Positions 24,646 to 34,156 of a stretch of 64,000 bases of DNA are shown piece by piece. Numbering within the stretch: the stretch's first letter is position 1; every line of letters begins with the position of its first letter. Origin of the DNA: Azoarcus sp031546845. Its GTDB lineage: Bacteria > Pseudomonadota > Gammaproteobacteria > Burkholderiales > Rhodocyclaceae. The stretch lies in NCBI GenBank assembly GCA_031546845.1, contig JAVBJT010000021.1, positions 62,001-126,000 on the forward strand, in the 5' to 3' direction. Made by a program: the position numbers and the translations under genes. The notes under the pieces were generated by a model that worked only from the letters and a program-made list of their open reading frames with translations, was not told where the DNA came from and ran no database searches.

Positions 24646-27600
24646 TTACTTCAGATAACCCTCATTCTTCAGCGTCTGAATCGTTTTTGTATGTTTTGGA
24701 TTAATATATTTCGAGCACCTGTCGGAGCAGTCTTGATTTCCAGGGCATGACAACCCATAATTATTCACCTCCAGATCAGCCCTCATGTCGGCTATCATAT
24801 CTTCGGAAGACAAGCCTCCAGACCCATACAAACCAAGCATATTCGCATAATAATCTTTCATTTCCTTCAAGACGCCATAAGCTTGCGCTCTGAATTTTCC
24901 AGCCTCTTTCGATTTGGAAACCCTGCAAAACGCCATGCAATGAAAAAACTGATCCGACTCTTTCAGATTGAGCCTCTTCATATCATCAAGAGTCCGGTTT
25001 AAAATAGAGAAAGAGCCCGCCTTCGTATACCAAGGCTGATTAAGCTCTTCCGCTTTAGCCATAGCATCGCCAAGAGCGGCCTGCATCCCTGGTTGATTAA
25101 AAAAATCGCTCCATAACCCTAGCGGATCGATCAGCCTGCTCGGATTCAGCGGATATCTGTAAAGATTACTGCCCCCCTCCAACCCAATTGGATCCTGCGT
25201 CACATATCTGCCGATTTTTGAATCGTAGTACCTGTGCCGGTTGTAGTGCATGCCCGATTCCGGGTCGTGATGTTGCCCCTGGAACCGTATCGGTTGGTAG
25301 AGATTCTCGGGATTATGTTCGCTGAGCGTATTCCCCCAGGCATCCAGCTCGATCGACCAGTCGATTCGGCCTTCTTCGTTAATCAGTGCAATGGGTGTGC
25401 CTAAGTGGTCGCAGTGGTAGAGGTGGATCGTTCTGCTGGAATCGTCTACTTCTTCGTCCAGCATGGCCTTGAGGCTCGCTGGATCGAACCGGGTCTGGTC
25501 GAGCCAGCGTAGCGTTTGGGCGTTCAGACGGTCATGCCGTAGTTCCTTTTCGATGGCGTCGAAATGCGCGATCTGCTCTGCTGTGAGCGCGATGTCTGTC
25601 TGGCCCTGGATTTTCCACGCAAGGCTTCGTTTGGGCGCTTGCTTTCCACCCTCGACGCGGATCAGCGGCACAAAGCTGTTCGGCTGGTAGATCGTGTGGA
25701 TCCGGGTATCGTCCCGCTCGGTCAGCACCAGCCGATCCCCATCCCAGCCGTAGAAGGTGGTCTGGACTTCACCCAGGGGCGTGCCGTCCTGGTCCGCTTC
25801 CAGTGTCTGTTTGGCAATCCTGCGGCCGAAGGGGTCGTAGAAGTAGTTGCTGGCCCGCACGGCGGTGTCCGACTCGATGGCGTAGCGGATCAGCCGGTGG
25901 CTGCTGTCATAGGCGTAATGGTGCTGCTCGTGATCCCGGTCGCGGGTTTTTTTGGTGAGATTGCCGTGCTGGTCGTACTGGTAGCGGTACTCGCCATCGT
26001 CCAGGATGCGGTTGCTCATCCAAAACGCTTCGACTTCGTTGCCTGGGGAGGCCTTGTTTTTGCCCAACACGTTGAAGTTGGGATCGGACAAATTATGCCT
26101 GACTGTCTCGGCCCAGTTCTTTTCCGCGATATCCGGTGTAGGGTTGCCAAACAGCCGGTTGCCCGCCGGATCGAAGCGGTAGGTCTGATCGGGCAGACCC
26201 GGCTGGCTGGCCTGGATAAGCCGTCCGGCCTTGTCGTAGCCGTACTGGAAGGCACCTCGGGTGGTGTCGATGCGGGTGAGTTGGCCGGCCAAATCGTAAT
26301 GGTGAAACCGGTTGAGCGCACCGCCAATCTCCGGGCTGTGCGTTTCGATGCGGGACAAGCGGGACAGCGCATCGTAGCCGCGGTGGATGTGAACATCGGC
26401 GAAGCTGCATTTGGTTTCGCGGTGCAGTTTGTCGCGCTCGAAGTCGATGAGCCCGCGGCCATCGAGCGTGAGGCCATGTAAATGGCCCGAGCCGTAGGTC
26501 TGCCAGTGCAGCGGCGGCAGGCCGTCGAGCTGGGTTTCGGCCTCCACGCCCAGGGCGTCGAGCTGGTGGCGTACTTGGTGTTGCCAGACGAGTTGGCCTT
26601 CCGGGTTGATCAGGTTCTGCTTTTCTTGGACGATGCGGCCGAGTTTGTCGTGGTCGAACTGGACAGCGATGGTGTTGCCGCCCACCTCGGAGAGGTGCTT
26701 TGCCTCGACAAGCTGACCGTTATCGTTGTACTGGAAGGTTTCGAGGCGGGTGGCCTCACCTTCGCCGACCTGCCGGCCAAGTAGCTGCCCGCCCTTGTCG
26801 TACCGGTAGTGGCTGATCTGGCCGGCATCAACGCTTTCGATCAGTGCGCCGCCAGCATTGAACCGGAAACGCTGGGTGCGTCCGTCGAAATTGATCTGTT
26901 CGACAAGCCGATCCAGCGCATCGTAGGCGAAGGTGGCGCACGCGCCGTTTTCGTTGGTCAGGCGCGTCAGACGGCCCGCTTCGTCATATTGGTAGCGCTG
27001 GGTGAGGCCGGCGTGCCGATGGGCCACCATTCTTCCCCACGCGTCGTACTCGAAAGACGCGTCGTTGCCGTCCGGTCCGGTGGCGCCGATCAAGTCGTTT
27101 GCGACGTTGTACTGATAGGCGTTTGCCTGATTGGCAGCATTGACGAAGGCGACCAAGCGGCCGCGTCCGTCGTATTCCTTGTGCGTCCGCCATCCTTCTT
27201 CGCCTTGAACCGAAGTGACTTGCCCCCAGCGGTCATATCGGTATTGAGTGCTGTTACCGGAGCAGTCGGTGTAGCGCGCGAGTTGACTAGTGGCAGTCCA
27301 ATCTATCTGCTTTTTGCCGCCTTTGGCGTCTTCAATCCAATCCGACAGATTTGTCCGTTCGTCCGGGTAGTGGTAGCGGGTGGTGTGGTCGAGCGCGTCG
27401 GTGGCGGCGATCAGTCGGCCCAATGCGTCGTATTCGAAACGTTCGGCGCTACCGCCGAAGCTGTGAGTTTGTGTGAGCTGCCCTTGATGATCGTATTCAG
27501 CACGATGCTGCCGCCCGTCGGGCAGCGTGATCGACAGGATATCGCCGGTGGAGACATCCAGGCCGTATTTTGTTTCCCGCCCGAGCGGGTCGATGTGCGC

Positions 27601-28815
27601 TGTCAGTCGCCCGCTGGCGTCGAAGTGGCTTTCGGTAAAGGAGCCATCGGCACGTTCATGTTTGACGACGCGGCGCAGGCCGCCTTCGCCGGCGAAGTGA
27701 TAAATCTCTTGGCGCCCGAGGCTATCGGTAACAAGGGTGCTATCGGGTTGGTAGTCGAAGCGGTAGGACAGCCCCTCAGGGGTGGTTTGTTCGGCGACGC
27801 GAGCGTGTTCGTCGTAGGCGTAGCGGGTAGTGGGACGTCCGGCATGGGCGTGGCCGGTCATGCGCCCGATGAGTTCGGGGTGGTAGTGGAATTGGCGCAG
27901 GACGGTGCCGTCGCGGCCATAAACAGCGGAAAGTTCGCCACGGGGGGTGTAGTCGTAGCGGACGAGGGGCCGAGTTGGCAGCCCAGGGTGGTGCGGGTCG
28001 TGGGTGAGACGCACGGCGGCGAGCCGGATGCCGCTGTCCGCGCCCCAGCCGTGCGCGGGGCCGCGCACGAGGCCGGGGTGGCGGGCGAGTTCGAGTTCGA
28101 AGCGCCGGCCGGAGCCGTCGATGATGGTGGCGATGTGCCCTGCGAGTTCGCCGTCGGGGATGCGCCCAAGCCGTTGCTGGCGGCCGAAGCGGTCGGCGAA
28201 CCCGGCTAGATACATGCGTTGCTCGGTGAGCGCGGGCGAAAGGGTACCGAAGACCCACCAGGGGCCGAGGGGGGTGGCGGTGACAAAGATAAGGCGCTCG
28301 TTGCGCCGCAGCTCCGCTGAGAGCCTTTGCCAGGCCATGGCCAGTCGGGCGCTGGGCAGGGTGTGTTCGTCGAGGGTATCACTCCCGCCGCGCACGAGCC
28401 AGAGGTTCTCCGAGCGGCTGTAGGCGGTTTCGCCGGGATCGAGTGCATCGAAATGGATGCTGCGCCCTTTGGCGTCGTTGAGGGTAAGAATCCCGGCACT
28501 GAGGTTAAGGGTGGGGTCTTGCGGAAGCCACCAGCCGGGGCCGAGCAATCCGGCAGGGGCCGGGGTGTCGGTCTGGTAGCTGGAGTAGTCGCGCGAGACG
28601 ATGAACGGGAGCGGGCCGGGCAACGCAATATCGACTTCGCCGCCGAACACCTTGGCGCCCAGCAGTGGATTGACGGGGTTACCGACGGCAACACCCCCAG
28701 GGCACGCTGAGCAGGCGACGCCGCCTTGGCTGCCGATCAATACAGTGCGCGAGCCTTGGATGATGACGCCGTTGGCAACACCGTCGCTTATGCGGGCGGC
28801 GGGTTTTCCGGACAT
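24646..28815 (-). CDS. PAAR-Rhs polymorphic toxin (type VI-type effector)
   Basis: This 1389-residue protein opens with a PAAR-like domain (MSGKPAARISDGVANG, then GSRTVLIGSQGGVACSACPG), which would cap a type VI secretion spike. A DUF6531-like segment (AKVFGGEVDIALPGPLPFIVSRDY) and over a dozen YD/RHS repeats (RYDYTPRGELSAVYGRDG, FEYDALGRLIAATDALDH) build the shell. The core ends with QDPIGLEGGSNLYRYPLNPS and DPLGL, the usual autocleavage/junction site, near residue 1234. The remaining 155 residues are the toxin tip. They contain HCMAFCRVSK and GLSCPGNQDCSDRCSKY and no enzymatic motif I recognise. The tip DNA is much more AT-rich than the core. No other T6SS gene is in the window. Confidence 0.9.
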   Translation of the reverse strand: MSGKPAARISDGVANGVIIQGSRTVLIGSQGGVACSACPGGVAVGNPVNPLLGAKVFGGEVDIALPGPLPFIVSRDYSSYQTDTPAPAGLLGPGWWLPQDPTLNLSAGILTLNDAKGRSIHFDALDPGETAYSRSENLWLVRGGSDTLDEHTLPSARLAMAWQRLSAELRRNERLIFVTATPLGPWWVFGTLSPALTEQRMYLAGFADRFGRQQRLGRIPDGELAGHIATIIDGSGRRFELELARHPGLVRGPAHGWGADSGIRLAAVRLTHDPHHPGLPTRPLVRYDYTPRGELSAVYGRDGTVLRQFHYHPELIGRMTGHAHAGRPTTRYAYDEHARVAEQTTPEGLSYRFDYQPDSTLVTDSLGRQEIYHFAGEGGLRRVVKHERADGSFTESHFDASGRLTAHIDPLGRETKYGLDVSTGDILSITLPDGRQHRAEYDHQGQLTQTHSFGGSAERFEYDALGRLIAATDALDHTTRYHYPDERTNLSDWIEDAKGGKKQIDWTATSQLARYTDCSGNSTQYRYDRWGQVTSVQGEEGWRTHKEYDGRGRLVAFVNAANQANAYQYNVANDLIGATGPDGNDASFEYDAWGRMVAHRHAGLTQRYQYDEAGRLTRLTNENGACATFAYDALDRLVEQINFDGRTQRFRFNAGGALIESVDAGQISHYRYDKGGQLLGRQVGEGEATRLETFQYNDNGQLVEAKHLSEVGGNTIAVQFDHDKLGRIVQEKQNLINPEGQLVWQHQVRHQLDALGVEAETQLDGLPPLHWQTYGSGHLHGLTLDGRGLIDFERDKLHRETKCSFADVHIHRGYDALSRLSRIETHSPEIGGALNRFHHYDLAGQLTRIDTTRGAFQYGYDKAGRLIQASQPGLPDQTYRFDPAGNRLFGNPTPDIAEKNWAETVRHNLSDPNFNVLGKNKASPGNEVEAFWMSNRILDDGEYRYQYDQHGNLTKKTRDRDHEQHHYAYDSSHRLIRYAIESDTAVRASNYFYDPFGRRIAKQTLEADQDGTPLGEVQTTFYGWDGDRLVLTERDDTRIHTIYQPNSFVPLIRVEGGKQAPKRSLAWKIQGQTDIALTAEQIAHFDAIEKELRHDRLNAQTLRWLDQTRFDPASLKAMLDEEVDDSSRTIHLYHCDHLGTPIALINEEGRIDWSIELDAWGNTLSEHNPENLYQPIRFQGQHHDPESGMHYNRHRYYDSKIGRYVTQDPIGLEGGSNLYRYPLNPSRLIDPLGLWSDFFNQPGMQAALGDAMAKAEELNQPWYTKAGSFSILNRTLDDMKRLNLKESDQFFHCMAFCRVSKSKEAGKFRAQAYGVLKEMKDYYANMLGLYGSGGLSSEDMIADMRADLEVNNYGLSCPGNQDCSDRCSKYINPKHTKTIQTLKNEGYLK

Positions 28816-29357
28816 GGTTTACTCCTTGTAAAGGAGGGGGCGAAAGGGAAAGGAAGCAACTCTAAAGCTTGGCAGGACAAAGTATGACGGCGATGGGTTG
28901 GCACCGGCATCAATACGCGAAGCGGCACCCGAACGGATTCGCGCCAGAGGATGTGATTGCTGCCAAATAAGTCGTCATTGCTTGATGTATTTATGCATGA
29001 CACTAAGTTCGCCGAATCATGTGAAAATCGGCTGCGGCTGTCAAGCCGTGAAATGACAATCGGTTGCCGTCGTCGATTACGGTACTTTTAGCGGCAGCCA
29101 GGATGAATTCTGCAGCGCGGCCCTTGAAAAACAGCGGATTTTTATTTTTCCGGAACCCGTATTCCAGGCTCGTCAAAAAGAGCAAAAGGCCAGTTTTCTC
29201 TCCCAGTAACCGGTAGGGTTCTTCGTCCAGTGCAGTTCGCCCTCGCGGTTCAGTACCGGCGTGCCGGTGAGTACAGGAAGCGTCGCTTGATGCTCTACGA
29301 CAGAACGTGCCAGCGGACTGCGGCTAGGTGGCGGAATATTTTGGGAGGGGGCTGTCC
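28816..29357. other. 542-bp interval between rhs and nth
   Basis: It holds the rhs leader, with the Shine-Dalgarno AAGGAG inside the stem CTCCTT-TAC-AAGGAG (28822-28836). Farther on, the minus strand after nth has a 61-codon open frame (29173-29357) encoding TLPVLTGTPVLNREGELHW and TKNPTGYWERKLAFC with no start codon. This looks like a gene remnant of unknown origin. No terminator with a T-run was seen. Confidence 0.5.
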
Positions 29358-29996
29358 TCAGGCGGTTTTATCGCGGAACAGGCACAGATCGCGCACTGGG
29401 CATTCACCGCAGCGCGGTTTGCGCGCTGTGCAGATGTAGCGCCCGTGCAGAATCAGCCAGTGGTGGGCGTCGAGCAGGTAGTTCTTCGGCACGCGGCGCA
29501 GCAGCGCCTTTTCCACCGCCAGCACGTCCTTGCCGGGTGCGAGCCCGGTACGGTTGGCGAGGCGGAAAATGTGGGTATCCACCGCCATCGTCGGTTCGCG
29601 GAACACCGTGTTGAGAACGACGTTGGCCGTTTTGCGGCCGACGCCCGGCAGGGCTTCCAGCGCCGCGCGTTCGCGCGGCACTTCGCCGCCGTGCCGTTCC
29701 AGCAGCAGGTGGGAGAGGGCGACGGTGTTCTTCGCCTTGTTGCGAAACAGGCCAATGGTCTTGATGTATTCGGTTACGCCTTCCTCGCCGAGCGTGAGCA
29801 TCGCTTCGGGCGTCGGCGCGGCGGCGAACAGTTTGCGCGTGGCAAGGTTGACGCTCTTGTCGGTGGCTTGGGCGGACAGCACGACGGCGACGAGCAACTG
29901 GTACGGCGAGGCGTATTCCAACTCCGTTGTCGGTGCGGGGTTGGCGGTGGCGAGGCGGCGGAAGAATTCGCCGATGGCGGGTTGTTTCATTGCCAT
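29358..29996 (-). CDS. nth: Endonuclease III
   Basis: This 212-residue DNA glycosylase/AP lyase removes oxidised pyrimidines. The helix-hairpin-helix LPGVGRKTANVVL carries the catalytic lysine and AVDTHIFRLANR the catalytic aspartate. The C-terminal [4Fe-4S] cluster motif CTARKPRCGECPVRDLC has the C-x6-C-x2-C-x5-C spacing. It starts 8 bases after rnfE, the same rnf-nth operon arrangement seen in E. coli (rsx-nth), so it is co-transcribed. An ATG three codons downstream is the alternative start. Length is normal. Confidence 0.97.
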   Translation of the reverse strand: MAMKQPAIGEFFRRLATANPAPTTELEYASPYQLLVAVVLSAQATDKSVNLATRKLFAAAPTPEAMLTLGEEGVTEYIKTIGLFRNKAKNTVALSHLLLERHGGEVPRERAALEALPGVGRKTANVVLNTVFREPTMAVDTHIFRLANRTGLAPGKDVLAVEKALLRRVPKNYLLDAHHWLILHGRYICTARKPRCGECPVRDLCLFRDKTA

Positions 29997-30004
29997 CTAT
30001 GCGT

Positions 30005-30703
30005 TCAGGCAACGTTCGCGTCGGGCGCGGGGACATTGCCGTCCAGTGCATGCTGCGGACGGTTGCGCGCGGCCAGGCGGGTATTGATGGTGTTGTAGGC
30101 GGCGATCAGGCAGCCGAGGGCGAAGAACGCGCCCGGCGGCAGGATGGCGATGAGAAAGCCGGGATAGTCGTCGCCGAATACCGTCAGTGGGGACGCGCCG
30201 GGGATGAGCATGTCGATGCCGGTGAATAGCGTGCCGCTGCCGATCAGTTCGCGCACGCCGCCGAGCACGGCCAACACGCAGACGAGGCCGAGGCCCATCA
30301 TCGTGCCGTCTACCGTCGAGGTGATCGGGTCGTTCTTCGCCGCGTAGGCTTCGACGCGGGCGAGCACGATGCAGTTGGTGACGATCAGCGGAATGAAAAT
30401 ACCGAGTACTAGATAAAGACTGTGCAGGAAGGCGTTGAAGCTCAGGTCCACCACGGTGACGAGCGTGGCGATGATGAGGATGAAGACGGGAATGCGGATT
30501 TCGTAAGGGATGAAGTTGCGCAGGCTGGCCACCGCCAGATTGGACAGCGCCATGACCAGGGTGGTGGCCAGGCCGAGGCTGACCGCATTCACCATGCTGG
30601 TGCTGATGGCGAGGATGGGGCACAGGCCGAGCAACTGGGACAGCCCGGTGTTCTGCTTCCACAGCCCGTTGTAGGCGATTTCGCGGAAAGTGCGCGCGTT
30701 CAT
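30005..30703 (-). CDS. rnfE: Electron transport complex subunit RnfE
   Basis: This 232-residue integral membrane subunit of the Rnf ferredoxin:NAD+ oxidoreductase (or RsxE of the SoxR-reducing complex) has about six hydrophobic segments. Conserved parts are NGLWKQNTGLSQLLGLCPILA near the N-terminus and GIFIPLIVTNCIVLARVEAYAAKN in the middle, with the cysteines of the RnfA/E family. Its ATG overlaps the end of rnfG by 4 bases, and nth follows 8 bases later. The C-terminus is soluble and short. Confidence 0.96.
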   Translation of the reverse strand: MNARTFREIAYNGLWKQNTGLSQLLGLCPILAISTSMVNAVSLGLATTLVMALSNLAVASLRNFIPYEIRIPVFILIIATLVTVVDLSFNAFLHSLYLVLGIFIPLIVTNCIVLARVEAYAAKNDPITSTVDGTMMGLGLVCVLAVLGGVRELIGSGTLFTGIDMLIPGASPLTVFGDDYPGFLIAILPPGAFFALGCLIAAYNTINTRLAARNRPQHALDGNVPAPDANVA

Positions 30704-31383
30704 GGCTTGCTCTCCTGCAATGCGCCGCCGGGCGCAGCGGCGTACAGCGCTTCGCGCCGTTCGGCGACGAAGGCCGCCACGCGGCCGACCGCCGCGGTAA
30801 CGGCGCGGGCGCTGATGGTGGCGCCGACCCGGTAATCGAAGGCACCGCCGTCTTTTTTCACTGCCCACGGTGTGCCGTGCCACGATGCGCCGAAGAACTG
30901 GGCGATCCACGGCGTGTGTTTATTGCGGTCTTTCTTCGGGTCGATGTAGTCGCCCAGCCCCGGCGTTTCCTTGTGCGAGGTAACGCGCACGCCGCTCACG
31001 CGGCCATCCGCGCCGACGGCGACGATAAGCCCGATGCGGCCGGAATAGCCGTCGGGGGCGACCGCCTCCACCACGATTGCCACCGGCTCGCCGGCGCGGC
31101 GCGCGCGCCACGCGCGCAGGTCGCTGTCCGGTCCCAGCGCGGGAACGCGGCCGAGGTGGACGACGTCGTCGAGCAATATGTTGTCGTAGCTGCCCGGCGG
31201 CAGCACTTCGTTGATGAGGCGCAACTGCTCGTCTCGCATCGATGCTTCGATAGAGGGGAGCGTGCTGCTGTAGGTAAAGGCCATGATGGCGGTGAAGGCC
31301 ACCGTGAAGACCACCATGATGGCCGCCGTGCGCAGCGAGGTGCGGGCGGCGGTGTAGCGCGAGGCGGGGGAAGGCGTGCTCAT
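30700..31383 (-). CDS. rnfG: Electron transport complex subunit RnfG
   Basis: This 227-residue subunit has an N-terminal membrane helix (AAIMVVFTVAFTAIMAFTY) and a periplasmic FMN-binding domain. The covalent FMN threonine is in VGATISARAVTAAV near residue 190. VTSHKETPGLGDYIDP and WIAQFFGASW are family signatures. It would carry electrons in the membrane-spanning Rnf chain. Overlaps of 4 bases with rnfD and rnfE show tight operon structure. ATG 31383 is chosen to give the anchor near the N-terminus. Confidence 0.95.
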   Translation of the reverse strand: MSTPSPASRYTAARTSLRTAAIMVVFTVAFTAIMAFTYSSTLPSIEASMRDEQLRLINEVLPPGSYDNILLDDVVHLGRVPALGPDSDLRAWRARRAGEPVAIVVEAVAPDGYSGRIGLIVAVGADGRVSGVRVTSHKETPGLGDYIDPKKDRNKHTPWIAQFFGASWHGTPWAVKKDGGAFDYRVGATISARAVTAAVGRVAAFVAERREALYAAAPGGALQESKP

Positions 31384-32399
31384 GGCGCTGGCCCTCCGCG
31401 ATTCGTATCCCCATGCCCGAATACCGCTGGCTGCGTTTTCATGTCGATGAGCGGCACGCACAGGTTCAGCAGCAGTATGGCGAAGGCGATGCCTTCCGGG
31501 TAGGCGCCGAAGGAGCGGATCAGCCAGGCGATGATGGCGACGCCAGCGGCGAAAATCAGCTTGCCGCGCGGGGTGGTCGCGCCCGTGACCGGATCGGTGA
31601 CGATGAAAAAAGCCGCGAGCATGGCACCGCCGCTGGCGACGTGGAACAGCGGTGGCGCGAACTGCGCCGGATGGGCAAGCCAGAACGCGCCGGAAATCAC
31701 CGCCAGGGCGGTGAGAAAAGCGACCGGCATGTGCCAGGTGATGGTGCGGGTGGCGAGCAGGATCATGCCGCCGGCCAGATAGCCGGCGGTAATCCATTCC
31801 CAGCCGCGCCCGCCGAATGCGCCGAAAGCGGCGCCTTGCCGCAGCGCCTCGACGGTGGCGCCATTGCCGCGCAGGCCGGTGCGCAGCGAATCGAGCGCGG
31901 TGGCGGCGGTGATGGCGTCGATATCGCGCGCGCCGCCGAAAATGAGGGCAAATTGGGTGGAAAAATCCAGCCCGCCGGCTGGCGGCCACTGCGACATCAG
32001 TGCCGGATAGGCGACGATCATTGTGCAATAGGCCGTCATTGCCGGATTGAAGGGGTTCTGGCCCAGGCCGCCGTAGAGGTGCTTGACCGCGACGATGGCG
32101 ATCAGCACGGCAAGCACGGTGAGCCACCACGGCACGATGGGGGGAAAGGCGAGCGCCACCAGCCAGGCGGCAACCACGGCGGAAAGATCGGCCAAGGCGA
32201 TTTTTACCGGCCGCCGGCGCATCGCTAGCATGGCGGCCTCGCCGGCCAGCGCGGTGACGGTGGCCAGCGCGATGTTGACCAGAATACCGGCGCCGATCTG
32301 CCACACGTAAGCGGCAATGCCCGGTAGCAGCGCGACCAGTACCGTCAGCATGACGCGCTGGACGCTGACCGGTTTGCGGATGTAGGGGGATTGGATCAT
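31380..32399 (-). CDS. rnfD: Electron transport complex subunit RnfD
   Basis: This 339-residue polytopic membrane subunit has about eight to ten hydrophobic segments. SPYIRKPVSVQRVMLTVLVALLPG at the N-terminus and YGGLGQNPFNPAM in the middle are hallmarks of RnfD/NqrB. TDPVTGATTPRGKLIF holds the threonine thought to bind FMN covalently. It works with RnfA, E and G in ion-coupled electron transfer. The gene overlaps rnfC and rnfG by 4 bases each. Confidence 0.96.
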   Translation of the reverse strand: MIQSPYIRKPVSVQRVMLTVLVALLPGIAAYVWQIGAGILVNIALATVTALAGEAAMLAMRRRPVKIALADLSAVVAAWLVALAFPPIVPWWLTVLAVLIAIVAVKHLYGGLGQNPFNPAMTAYCTMIVAYPALMSQWPPAGGLDFSTQFALIFGGARDIDAITAATALDSLRTGLRGNGATVEALRQGAAFGAFGGRGWEWITAGYLAGGMILLATRTITWHMPVAFLTALAVISGAFWLAHPAQFAPPLFHVASGGAMLAAFFIVTDPVTGATTPRGKLIFAAGVAIIAWLIRSFGAYPEGIAFAILLLNLCVPLIDMKTQPAVFGHGDTNRGGPAP

Positions 32400-34156
32400 C
32401 GTGGCGCGGTGTCGGTGGAGGGGGTATCCGCGGGCGTGTCCGAGGGTAGCGGGGCCGGCTCTGAAGAAACGGGGGAGGGCGCGGGCGCTTCCCCGCTGTC
32501 GGTGGCGATTCGCGCGCGGCGGTTGTCGATGGCGGTGATTTCCGCTTCGACGTCCGCGCTCAGGTGGTCGGTATTCTTCGGTTGCGCTTCCGCTTTTTGC
32601 GCTTTGGCGCGGGCCATCGCGGCGGCGATCAAGGCTTTTTTCGGGTCTTCGCTGGCTTGGGTTGTGGCGGTGGCAGTGCCCGCGCTGTCGGCGTCGCCCA
32701 GGTCTAGTTTGGCGCGCGTTTCCGCCGCCTTGGCGGCAAGCCGGGCGGCTTTTTCTTCCGTTTCCCGCTCCTGGCGGAAGTTACGGAATTCAAAGCGCAC
32801 GCGCGCCGCGTCGGCCGCGCTCTTTTCCCGCTCGTGTGCCCAGATTTCGCTCTTAGCGAAGCGGTAGTAGTCCACGAGTGGGATGTGCGAGGGGCACACG
32901 TAGGCGCAGCAACCGCATTCGATACAGTCGAACAGCATGTATTCCTGCGCTTTACCGAGGTTTTTCGCGCGGCTGAACCAATACAGCTCGAACGGCTGCA
33001 ATTGCGCCGGGCAGGCGCGGGCGCATTCGCCGCAGCGGATGCACGGCTGTTCCGGTGGCGAGGGCGGGAACAACGCCGGGCTGGCGGCCAGGATGGCGTT
33101 GGTGGCCTTGGTCACGGGCACGTCGAAGTCGGGCATTTGCAGGCCCATCATCGGTCCGCCCATGATGTAGCGGTTGGTATCCGGGCGTGGGTTGGCGAGC
33201 GCGATCACGTCGCGCATCGGTGTGCCGAACAACACCTCGTAGTTGCGCGGCGCGTCGACATTGCCGGCAACGGTGACGATGCGCGAGATCAGCGGTTGCC
33301 CTAGGTCGAGCGCTTGGTGAATGCTCCATGCGGTGCCGACGTTGAAGCACTGTACGCCGTAATCGGTGGAGCGCCGGCCGTGCGGCACCTGGATGCCGGT
33401 GAGTACGTAGGTGAGCTGCTTCGCCCCGCCGGCAGGGTAGCGCGTGGGCACGGGGACGATGCGGATGCGTTCATCCCCGGCGGCGCTGGCGGCGGTGCGC
33501 ATGGATTCGATAGCTTGCGGCTTGTTGTCCTCGATGCCCACCAGCACTTCGCCTGCGTTCATGGCGTCCGCCATCAGCGAGGCGCCGCGCACGATGCCGT
33601 CGGCGCGTTCGCGCATCAGCATGTCGTCGCAGGTGATGTAAGGCTCGCATTCGGCGCCGTTGAGCACCAGCGTGCGGGTCTGTCCGCTCTTGCCCGGCTT
33701 GAGCTTCAGGTGGCTGGGGAAAACCGCGCCGCCAAGGCCGACGATGCCGGCGTCGCGCAGGATGTCGCGCAACTCGTCGCCCGGTGTACCGCGCACGTTG
33801 ATGCGTTCGAGCGGCGCCCAGGCGTCTTCGCCGTCGGGTTCGATGACCACCGCCGGCGCGGGCAGGCCGGATGGGTGCGCCATCGGTCCCAGGCCCACGG
33901 CCAGCACGGTGCCCGAGGTGGGCGCATGAACGGCGGCCGATACGTTGCCGTCGGCGGCGCCGATGCGCTCGCCCTTGAGCACGCGCTGGCCGGGTTGGAC
34001 GAGCGCCAGCGCGGCCTCGCCCACGCTCTGCCCGAGCGGCACGGTCAGCCGTGCCGGCAGCGGTGTTTGCGCGATCGGCGCAGTGGTCGAATCGAGCTTG
34101 CGGCTGTCCGGTTTGACGCCGCCGTGAAAATTGAACAGTTTGCGCACGATGCTCAT
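32396..34156 (-). CDS. rnfC: Electron transport complex subunit RnfC
   Basis: This 586-residue peripheral subunit binds NADH and FMN. The N-terminal half has GGVFPSHLKLKPGK-like sequence (GLGGAVFPSHLKL) and LNGAECEPYITCDD, as in NuoF-like domains. Two ferredoxin motifs follow, CIRCGECARACP and CIECGCCAYVCPSHIPL. The C-terminal about 150 residues are an alanine/lysine/glutamate-rich helical tail, common in proteobacterial RnfC. ATG 34156 gives the canonical start MSIVRKLFNFHGGV and overlaps the rnfB stop by 4 bases. Confidence 0.96.
   Translation of the reverse strand: MSIVRKLFNFHGGVKPDSRKLDSTTAPIAQTPLPARLTVPLGQSVGEAALALVQPGQRVLKGERIGAADGNVSAAVHAPTSGTVLAVGLGPMAHPSGLPAPAVVIEPDGEDAWAPLERINVRGTPGDELRDILRDAGIVGLGGAVFPSHLKLKPGKSGQTRTLVLNGAECEPYITCDDMLMRERADGIVRGASLMADAMNAGEVLVGIEDNKPQAIESMRTAASAAGDERIRIVPVPTRYPAGGAKQLTYVLTGIQVPHGRRSTDYGVQCFNVGTAWSIHQALDLGQPLISRIVTVAGNVDAPRNYEVLFGTPMRDVIALANPRPDTNRYIMGGPMMGLQMPDFDVPVTKATNAILAASPALFPPSPPEQPCIRCGECARACPAQLQPFELYWFSRAKNLGKAQEYMLFDCIECGCCAYVCPSHIPLVDYYRFAKSEIWAHEREKSAADAARVRFEFRNFRQERETEEKAARLAAKAAETRAKLDLGDADSAGTATATTQASEDPKKALIAAAMARAKAQKAEAQPKNTDHLSADVEAEITAIDNRRARIATDSGEAPAPSPVSSEPAPLPSDTPADTPSTDTAPR

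Noticed and set aside
24649..25113. Assigning the Rhs tip to a named toxin class
   Set aside because: Motifs do not match any class I can name with confidence, so the function is left open.
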